This document shows, one piece after another, positions 42,163 to 47,767 of a stretch of 47,767 nt of DNA; the first letter of the stretch is position 1; each line of letters opens with the position of its first letter. This DNA is from JANPLN01 sp041736155 (GTDB taxonomy: Bacteria; Bdellovibrionota; Bdellovibrionia; Bdellovibrionales; JAGQZY01): contig JBGSUL010000095.1 of NCBI GenBank assembly GCA_041736155.1, positions 1 to 47,767 of the forward strand. Reading direction: 5' to 3'. The notes under the pieces were generated by a model, which saw only the letters and a list, made by a program, of their open reading frames with translations, was not told the origin of the DNA and searched no databases. Position numbers and translations under genes: made by a program.

Positions 42163-43154
42163 TAGAAACCCTCCTGTAATGACAGACGGCATTCTTTCAT
42201 CTGTTCTTTAGCCAATTGATACTTTTTATTCTGGGGCTGATTGAGGATTTGTAATACCTGTTCAAATTCAGCAATACACATTCTATACATGGATTTTTCA
42301 CGATATTTAATACCAAGGTCCATGTGGAAATCGACGTCATCCATACGTTTCTTTTCAGAAAGTTTGTAGTAGCGTCGTGCGAGAGTATTGTTACGATCTG
42401 TGGCGAGAGCCGTCTGAAAGGCTTCGAGCGCTCGATTGTACTTACCATTTTGAAAATCGCGAAAGCCGCGCACAAAATGTTTTTGTGACGAACGTTTATT
42501 ATAGAGATCCAATTCACTTAAAGTGCTCGTGGATTTTTGCAATTCCACTTGTCTTTTTTGTACGGCCTCAATGGATTCGTTCAGTGTTTCCTGAGTGGCG
42601 ATTTTAGGTGGAGGTTGCGGCGGTGTTTCGGGAACTAACCACAGGGCCATGGCCGCCAACAGGCCAATTCCTACTATATAATAGACACGTTTTGTAGAAT
42701 CGGGGGTGCTAGAGCTGGAATCCAGCGGTGGTAAATAAGGACTTGGGGCTGATGAAAATTTTAATGGTGGCGGGGTGGACTTTCCCATTTGCGATGAGGG
42801 TGTTGCCATGGGTGGCCATTGAATTTGTACAGCAATTTGTGAATCACCGATGGCGAGCACATCACCATTGGCGAGAAGATGTTCCCCGGAGATCGGTTGT
42901 TGATTGACGAGCGTGGAATTTTTTCCGCTGATATCTTCGACCGTCAAACCTTCCATTTTGTAATCGAGACGAAACTGTTGACGACTGACTCGCGCATCAG
43001 CCAAAACGATTTGGCACAAAAGAGGATCGCGTCCAATAATCGCCCCGGGAGGAAAAATACGAAACTCTTCACCCTTATTCGGCCCGGCAGTGATGCGAAT
43101 GAGAACTTCCAACCCAGCATGTGGTGGGCGGGAGGCGAGGGCAGAACCGCTCAT
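42162..43154 (-). CDS. Membrane protein with FHA domain and TPR region
   Basis: 330 aa. FHA domain (about 15-112) with G41-R42, SRQQ at 57-60 (the usual SxxH His is Gln) and N79 in GKNST. A Pro/Ser-rich linker, one membrane helix (about 157-174), a Pro stretch, and TPR-like repeats (about 222-330: FQNGKYNRALEAFQTALATD, REKSMYRMCIAEFEQVLQIL). Same plan as the neighbour at 40144, with one FHA domain. ATG overlaps the preceding stop by one nt (TGATG). Second of the three FHA genes of the operon. Confidence 0.86.
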   Translation of the reverse strand: MSGSALASRPPHAGLEVLIRITAGPNKGEEFRIFPPGAIIGRDPLLCQIVLADARVSRQQFRLDYKMEGLTVEDISGKNSTLVNQQPISGEHLLANGDVLAIGDSQIAVQIQWPPMATPSSQMGKSTPPPLKFSSAPSPYLPPLDSSSSTPDSTKRVYYIVGIGLLAAMALWLVPETPPQPPPKIATQETLNESIEAVQKRQVELQKSTSTLSELDLYNKRSSQKHFVRGFRDFQNGKYNRALEAFQTALATDRNNTLARRYYKLSEKKRMDDVDFHMDLGIKYREKSMYRMCIAEFEQVLQILNQPQNKKYQLAKEQMKECRLSLQEGF

Positions 43155-44824
43155 CAGTCCGACTCCTCTTCTACAATTTGCATCACAGTAAATAATAAAT
43201 ATGACGGTTTATTGGCATTGATAATCGTTTTGGCAGTGATCTCGTAATTCTCCGATCCTTGCGAAGGAAGAATATTCGTATGCGCGCTGTTTGGATTGCT
43301 AAGACAAGTGGCAATCAGATCTTTTAAAGATTCATAGAGAGACTTATCAGTGAGTTCGGTAATAGCCATGTTTTGCACGTTCCCAGAATCAAAGAGTGGG
43401 TGTTCTTCGAGGGCTGGATTGATGGCAATGAACCTTTGATTAAGAGGATCGACAGCAAAAGCCGGAATTGGAAACATTTTGACTAATTCACTGGCCTCTA
43501 CAGATTTATCCGTGTTGGAGGCCATGTGGTCTGTTCCTTTAAAATCGGTAGAGATACGTGACAGAGCACTATTGATGTTGGCGATCAAATCTTGAAAAAT
43601 TGCTAAGCGAAAAGGGATTTGAATATTGTTGTGGCCTTCACTCAGCGCACGATCGATCTCTTTGTTTAAATTTTTAAGCGGGTAGAGAATGAGACGATAT
43701 TGTACAGCAAAAACAAAGGCGCCAATCAAACAAGCTATTAAGAAAATCTGAATAAACAGACTCAGCGTACGGCCAAAGTCCACAGCCAGGGGGTCTATAT
43801 TATAGACAACAATCGCGTAGGCTTTGACGATGGAATCGCCAGCACTCGCATCAAAAAACTTCATCGGGACACTGGCCGCAACCTGCAGGTCATTGATCGG
43901 ACCGACGCGCTCTGAGGTCGAATTGCGCAGACTCATGATAAAGGGGTCTGAAAGATATTTTCCGACCTGGTTGGGTGGCGCTAGAATAGCGCCGCTTTGT
44001 GCAGAGATAATCATAGATTTTTCCACACCAGATTCACGATCGACAAAATCGGTGGTGAGTGAAAGGTCGGAGTCGTCAGATAAAGCTTTGCGATTCATCT
44101 GCGCGAGATTACGAGCCATGGTGAGCGCACGACGCTGACTTTCGGCGAGAACACTTTCGCGGGTCAATCGAGAGAGAGGGAAAATGGCCAGGAACGTGGT
44201 GAGGAAAATAAAGCCAATCGTAAATGCTAAAAGAATAAATTTAAAATCAATTTTTTCGGCTGTTTTGTAGATGGGTGGCATTGCCACTTCATCTATATAT
44301 TGCTCTGTGCGCTCTTTGATCAGCTCCATCAAAACAGGTTTATGTTGGGCCGCCGTAGACGCGGAAGGGTCCGCATGAGAATGGGCTTCAGCCGACATCA
44401 TGGCCGAAGGATGATCCTCATGCGCGAGTTGTAGAGCGGCGTTGCCGTGGGTCGAGTGTTCTCCGCGCAAAGCGAGAGAGCTGTGTGCTGACGATGAAGC
44501 GCGGTTGAGTTTTTTATCTGCAAAAACCACATTGTCGGGGAGTTGGAAAATCGTGAAGATGGTTTGATGAATCAAAACTTTATCACCCGTTTTTAAACCG
44601 TGATTCTGAATTTGGATACCATTGACAAAAGTGCCGTTACTGGATTTCAAATCAGAGATAATGACTTTGTCGTTAGTTACAAAAATCTGTGCATGGTTTT
44701 TAGAAACGCCATTGTCGGCGAGACGAATGTCGGCTTTGGGGGAACGACCCAAAACATTGTTACCCTTTTCTAAAGGGAAGATCTTTCCAGACTGTGCTCC
44801 ATTGAGAATTTTAATGGCCCACAT
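43154..44824 (-). CDS. FHA-transmembrane-sensor-PAS protein
   Basis: 556 aa. FHA domain (1-95) with G26-R27, S41-KN-H44 and N63-G-T. A His/Ser/Ala-rich linker (105-165), membrane helix 1 (195-217), a periplasmic domain (218-354) with a Cache-like pattern (DFVDRESGVEKSMIISAQSG, VGKYLSDPFIM), membrane helix 2 (356-378), a HAMP-like region (379-425) and a PAS domain (about 446-550, MFPIPAFAVDPLNQRFIAINPA). No kinase, cyclase or methyl-accepting domain follows, so its output is probably protein contact. It overlaps the DUF192 gene by 14 nt and sits directly before the two FHA/TPR genes. Confidence 0.85.
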   Translation of the reverse strand: MWAIKILNGAQSGKIFPLEKGNNVLGRSPKADIRLADNGVSKNHAQIFVTNDKVIISDLKSSNGTFVNGIQIQNHGLKTGDKVLIHQTIFTIFQLPDNVVFADKKLNRASSSAHSSLALRGEHSTHGNAALQLAHEDHPSAMMSAEAHSHADPSASTAAQHKPVLMELIKERTEQYIDEVAMPPIYKTAEKIDFKFILLAFTIGFIFLTTFLAIFPLSRLTRESVLAESQRRALTMARNLAQMNRKALSDDSDLSLTTDFVDRESGVEKSMIISAQSGAILAPPNQVGKYLSDPFIMSLRNSTSERVGPINDLQVAASVPMKFFDASAGDSIVKAYAIVVYNIDPLAVDFGRTLSLFIQIFLIACLIGAFVFAVQYRLILYPLKNLNKEIDRALSEGHNNIQIPFRLAIFQDLIANINSALSRISTDFKGTDHMASNTDKSVEASELVKMFPIPAFAVDPLNQRFIAINPALEEHPLFDSGNVQNMAITELTDKSLYESLKDLIATCLSNPNSAHTNILPSQGSENYEITAKTIINANKPSYLLFTVMQIVEEESD

Positions 44825-45152
44825 GTAAAAGCTCCCCTACTTTAAGATTGGAGTCTTGAATAAACCCGGCGGGCATTTCAAGAACGTGACGAGCCGAAAA
44901 GACAGGCGCGGGCAATAACCATGGACGCAAGTGAGGTTGCAGTTTTTTAATGCAACCTTGGTTATCCAAATAAATAACATCAATGGGAATAGACATAAAA
45001 AAAGTGAAAATCCAATTGCACCGCGGAAAATAAAAACCACGATTTTTAAGTTCTTTGGTGCCAATTAAACCTTTGAGGCGCGCGAGGGGAGTGCTGGCGA
45101 CAAAGATATCTTGGCAAAGGATTTGTTGATCGGAGAGACGACGTAAAATCAT
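44811..45152 (-). CDS. DUF192 protein
   Basis: 113 aa without a signal peptide. Family blocks: FVASTPLARLKGLIGTKELKNRGFYFPRCNWIFTFFMSIPIDVIYLD and ARHVLEMPAGFIQDSNLKVGELL. The function of DUF192 is not established; members are often exported, and this short form is cytoplasmic. Start overlaps the tadC stop by four nt (ATGA). In many genomes DUF192 genes lie beside Tad pilus genes, as here. Confidence 0.88.
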   Translation of the reverse strand: MILRRLSDQQILCQDIFVASTPLARLKGLIGTKELKNRGFYFPRCNWIFTFFMSIPIDVIYLDNQGCIKKLQPHLRPWLLPAPVFSARHVLEMPAGFIQDSNLKVGELLHVGH

Positions 45153-46051
45153 CCTTGCCCTCCATAGAGAAATTGCAATGCGACAGGAGCAAAAACTACG
45201 ATAAACACGGCAGGTAGAATAAAAACAATCATCGGAATGAGCATCGCTTGGGAGGCGCGAGCTCCTGCTTTCTCAGCGCGCACAAAACGCTCCAAACGCA
45301 TCTGTGCCGAATGTTCTTTGAGCACTTCACCAATGCTGGCACCGGTGGAATCGGCATCGGTCAACACGTTAACAAAGCTGGTCGCTTCCGGAACATCCAA
45401 GCGGTAAGCCATATCTTTGAGAGCTTTTTCGCGTGTGCTACCGAGGCGGATGTCGCGCAACACTTTTTCAAGCTCTTGGGCGAGAACACTGTCGGTGGCC
45501 TTCGTGGTGATTTTTTGAATGGCACCAAAAAAGTCGGCACCGGCTTGGGTCGAGAGTGCGAGCAGCTCAATAAAAAATGGCAGATCGAGCACGACGGATT
45601 TCATGCGTTTGTTTTTTTCAGCACGCGCGTGAAAGTCGGGCAGCATATAACCAATGGGTGCGAGCATCAAAAGAATGAGGGGAGAGTATTTTAAATCGAG
45701 AGCAAAGTTCAAAATCACGAGAATCACGGGGAAGAGCACGCCCCAAAATAATTTGAGACCGAGAAACTCATCGATGTTGAGCTCTTCTTCCATGCCGGCG
45801 GTGACGATTTTGTATTCGACATCTTTGCGCATTTTTTCACTCTGAATACGCTTGGCGTACTTGATGGTGAATTGATGAACAAGCGGGCGTGAAAAATTAA
45901 TCAGCGGAGATTTGGATTTTTTGGGTTGGTCGCCCGTGGCCCACGAAAGAGCTTTGCTGTCTTCATTGGCAGCAAAGAGTGTGAACACAACCCAGAAAGT
46001 TGCTGCTCCCGCCAAAAATAATCCCAAATAAAGTAACAAATCCATAGCCAT
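45149..46051 (-). CDS. tadC: TadC-like type II/IV secretion F-family membrane protein
   Basis: 300-aa inner-membrane platform protein of the Tad/Flp pilus or type II secretion system. Hydrophobic segments near 5-27, 105-120, 124-144 and 270-295. The cytoplasmic GspF-like domain has LPFFIELLALSTQAGADFFGAIQKI and EATSFVNVLTDADSTGASIGEVLKEHSAQMRLERFVRAEKAGARASQAM, the usual T2SSF block. A partner TadB and the TadA ATPase would be expected just upstream, but maf follows in the other direction, so this copy is separated from them or the operon starts here. First gene of the co-translated run tadC to the PP2C-like gene. Confidence 0.88.
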   Translation of the reverse strand: MAMDLLLYLGLFLAGAATFWVVFTLFAANEDSKALSWATGDQPKKSKSPLINFSRPLVHQFTIKYAKRIQSEKMRKDVEYKIVTAGMEEELNIDEFLGLKLFWGVLFPVILVILNFALDLKYSPLILLMLAPIGYMLPDFHARAEKNKRMKSVVLDLPFFIELLALSTQAGADFFGAIQKITTKATDSVLAQELEKVLRDIRLGSTREKALKDMAYRLDVPEATSFVNVLTDADSTGASIGEVLKEHSAQMRLERFVRAEKAGARASQAMLIPMIVFILPAVFIVVFAPVALQFLYGGQG

Positions 46052-46079
46052 AATTTTTTTTTGTGACTAAACTATCTTC

Positions 46080-46760
46080 ATGTTGAGGTTCGTCCTTGCC
46101 TCGAAATCGCCTCGTCGCCAATTTTTTCTTCAAAAAAGAGGATATGTTTTTCACACCTTTCCAGTAGAAATATCGGAATTTCTTGATAAAAACCTGAGCC
46201 TGGAAATGGCAATTGAGCACTTGGCGCAAAGAAAAGCCCAGGCTTTGGTAGAGTCAGAGGCTTTTAAGGCCCTCCATCCTGCCCTGGTGATCTCGGCCGA
46301 CACTTTGGTGGCCTTTGAAAACGAGGTTTTAGGCAAGCCCAAAGACCAGAATGACGCCTTTCTAACCCTGCAAAGACTCTCGGGAAAACAGCATAGGGTA
46401 TTAACCGGTTACTGCCTTTGGAATAGTCATAACGGCGAGGTGGTCCTCGGGCACAGTGTGTCCGTGGTGGAATTTAGAAAATTGAGTGATGAAGAAATTT
46501 GGGAATATGTGAAAAGTGGGGATCCCATGGACAAGGCGGGATCCTACGGAATTCAAAGTTTAGCCCGACAGTTGATCCAGCGCGAGCATCAACAGTTGGC
46601 CGAAGCGGAAGGGCAGGAGTTGGGGTCCACTTTCCGTTACAAGGGGCAAGATTTCGTAAAATCGTTTACGGGATCTCTCGAAAATATTGCCGGTTTACCG
46701 GTCGAAGAAATTGAAGAAAAACTGAAGCAACTTGGTTGGGAACTTCCAAGAAAGGTCTAA
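46080..46760 (+). CDS. maf: Maf family nucleotide pyrophosphatase
   Basis: 226 aa. Maf proteins hydrolyse non-canonical or dTTP/UTP nucleotides. Start block LRFVLASKSPRRQFFLQKRGY contains the S-x-S-P-R-R motif; SADTLVAFENEVLGKPKDQNDA and HRVLTGYCLWNS follow; DPMDKAGSYGIQS is the last substrate-binding block. It continues with a charged C-terminal part ending in KSFTGSLENIAGLPVEEIEEKL, also typical. Divergent from tadC, 28 nt apart; proC starts one nt after its stop. Confidence 0.93.
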   Translation: MLRFVLASKSPRRQFFLQKRGYVFHTFPVEISEFLDKNLSLEMAIEHLAQRKAQALVESEAFKALHPALVISADTLVAFENEVLGKPKDQNDAFLTLQRLSGKQHRVLTGYCLWNSHNGEVVLGHSVSVVEFRKLSDEEIWEYVKSGDPMDKAGSYGIQSLARQLIQREHQQLAEAEGQELGSTFRYKGQDFVKSFTGSLENIAGLPVEEIEEKLKQLGWELPRKV

Positions 46761-46761
46761 G

Positions 46762-47571
46762 ATGGTACACGTGCGCGGAAAAAAAATTGGCATCATCGGT
46801 ATCGGGAATATGGGACAAGCCATCATGAAGGGTTTGTTGGATTCTAAAAAAGTCGAAGCTGAAAATCTTTTTGTGACCAATCGCTCTGATGGCAAAGTTG
46901 AAAAAGTAAAAAAACTTTATAACGTGCAATCCTTTCGCACCAATGAAGAACTCATCGACCATTGCCAGATCATCATCATTGCAGTGAAGCCTCAGGACAT
47001 GCAAGAGGCTCTCGAGCCGTGCCATAGCGCTTTTGGCGATCACCATGTGGTGATCAGTTTGGCGGCGGGCATGGATTTTACCAGTCTTCGGCGTTTGATT
47101 CCCCACGGACACTTAACCCGCGTGATGATGAACACCCCCGTGCTCATCCGCCAAGGAGTGATCGGTTACTGTCCCCAAAATGATCTCTACGAACTGATGA
47201 TGAACGACTTATTTTCTCCTCTCGGAACCGTCATTAAATTGGAAGACGGCGATCCGTTTGAAGCGTTCACAGTTGCGAGCGCCAGCGGCACAGGATTTAT
47301 TTTTGAATTAATGAATTACTGGCAGGATTGGATCGAGGAACACAACGTGTCCCCCGAAGTGGCGCGGCAAATCATCGTGCAAACATTTTTAGGCACGGCA
47401 GCGTTGGCACAAGTTTCTACCGAGAGCTTAGAAGAGTTGCAGAACAAGGTAACTTCGCGCAAAGGCATGACAGCCGCAGGTTTGGAGTCCATGCGCTCTC
47501 TGGAGATCGAAGGACTCTTACGAATGAGCTTCGGCAAAGCCGCGCAACGTTCGCGAGAACTCAATAGGTAG
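46762..47571 (+). CDS. proC: Pyrroline-5-carboxylate reductase
   Basis: 269 aa. Last step of proline synthesis, NAD(P)H-dependent. Rossmann motif IGIIGIGNMGQAIMKGLL near the start, AVKPQDMQEAL, VISLAAGMDF, RVMMNTPVLIRQGV, ASASGTGFIFEL and the C-terminal signature TSRKGMTAAGLESM. ATG 46762 follows the maf stop by one nt with GAAAGG upstream, indicating an operon. Length is usual. Confidence 0.96.
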   Translation: MVHVRGKKIGIIGIGNMGQAIMKGLLDSKKVEAENLFVTNRSDGKVEKVKKLYNVQSFRTNEELIDHCQIIIIAVKPQDMQEALEPCHSAFGDHHVVISLAAGMDFTSLRRLIPHGHLTRVMMNTPVLIRQGVIGYCPQNDLYELMMNDLFSPLGTVIKLEDGDPFEAFTVASASGTGFIFELMNYWQDWIEEHNVSPEVARQIIVQTFLGTAALAQVSTESLEELQNKVTSRKGMTAAGLESMRSLEIEGLLRMSFGKAAQRSRELNR

Positions 47572-47592
47572 ACGAACAATGCCATTGTCATC

Positions 47593-47641
47593 CTGAGCCA
47601 GGCGAAGGAACTACGCAGAACCTTCGCTTCGCTCTGCTCAG
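47593..47641. repeat. REP-like hairpin after proC
   Basis: CTGAGC (47593-47598) and GCGAAGG (47602-47608) pair with CCTTCGC (47621-47627) and GCTCAG (47636-47641). Same repeat family as 33046 and 36526; preceded by GTCATC. It may act as a proC terminator. Confidence 0.7.
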
Positions 47642-47650
47642 AAATAATGG

Positions 47651-47720
47651 ACGCCCCCTCTTGCCAACGAGGGCTGGTTACCTCAATACAGTAAAACTGT
47701 AAACAAAAGGGGGAAATCCA
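47651..47720 (+). mobile_element. Probable left-end leader of an IS110-family element
   Basis: The 70 nt before the transposase-like start fold into two small hairpins: CCCTC/GAGGG (47656-47673) and TACAGT/ACTGTA (47687-47701), and the outer CCCCCTCTTG is nearly complementary to CAAAAGGGGG (47704-47713). IS110 elements carry a structured non-coding RNA (bridge RNA) next to the transposase gene. The boundary with the chromosome is not defined. Confidence 0.4.
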
Positions 47721-47767
47721 TGAGGAACGTAGTATTTATTGGTTTAGATGTCGATGATAAAAAATTC
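47721..47767 (+). CDS. IS110-family transposase, N-terminal fragment at window edge
   Basis: Only 15 codons are present: MRNVVFIGLDVDDKKF-type start, cut by the window end. The V-x-F-I-G-L-D-V-D-x-K pattern matches the first strand of the DEDD/RuvC-like domain of IS110 transposases (usual G-I-D-V-S-K) with the first catalytic Asp. AAAGGGGG precedes the ATG by eight nt. The fragment is too short for certainty; other RNase-H-fold proteins such as RuvC or UvrC relatives are possible. Confidence 0.55.

Noticed and set aside
1..47767. CRISPR arrays and tRNA genes
   Set aside because: No regularly spaced direct repeats and no tRNA-like cloverleaf with CCA-end context was recognised by eye; a tRNA scan would be decisive.

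Overview
The window looks like chromosome from a member of the Bdellovibrionota (Bdellovibrio-like, Gram-negative). This is inferred from the mix of families: a TIGR02147-type protein (a family known mainly from Bdellovibrio relatives and Fibrobacter), an MglA-type GTPase, several FHA proteins joined to a Tad (Flp pilus) gene, OmpA-like and DUF4920 proteins, and a very high density of exported proteins of unknown function. No 16S gene or other decisive marker is present, so this placement is provisional. || Layout. 1-10 kb: two related hybrid histidine kinases around a DUF1254/DUF1214 lipoprotein, then a YiiX-like cysteine hydrolase, three orphan genes and an OmpA-family protein. 9.8-10.6 kb: two divergent four-helix-bundle (S23/TIGR02436) genes that share a perfect 68-bp inverted repeat covering both start codons, followed by nested palindromes. 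10.6-15 kb: PilZ gene, then a compact minus-strand housekeeping run ffs (SRP RNA)-dnaX-ybaB-recR-mglA-phosphopantetheinyl transferase. 15.4-20.8 kb: small exported protein, TIGR02147 protein, PHP phosphoesterase, metG, DUF4920 protein, nth. 20.8-26.4 kb: six exported orphan proteins, one with a zincin signature. 26.5-33 kb: DsbA-like lipoprotein, a large imperfect inverted repeat, sfsA, and a lipoate operon lipA-E2-lpdA-lipB with a dyad over its likely promoter. 33-37.6 kb: two lipoproteins converging on a strong terminator, then exbB/exbD. 37.7-39.5 kb: sulfatase-like lipoprotein. 39.5-46 kb: a tightly overlapped minus-strand operon tadC-DUF192-FHA/sensor/PAS-FHA/TPR-FHA/FHA/TPR-PP2C-like. 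46-47.8 kb: maf, proC, and the first codons of a probable IS110-family transposase. || How the genes fit together. The most distinctive system is the FHA operon: four phosphothreonine-recognition domains on three membrane proteins, together with a protein that has the outline of a PP2C phosphatase but no visible metal-binding aspartates, all co-translated with a Tad pilus platform gene. It looks like a phospho-signalling or scaffold module for the secretion/pilus machine; no kinase gene lies in the window. The second unusual locus is the palindromic four-helix-bundle pair. Short dispersed hairpin repeats of the CTGAGC...GAAGGATCT type occur in at least three intergenic places.
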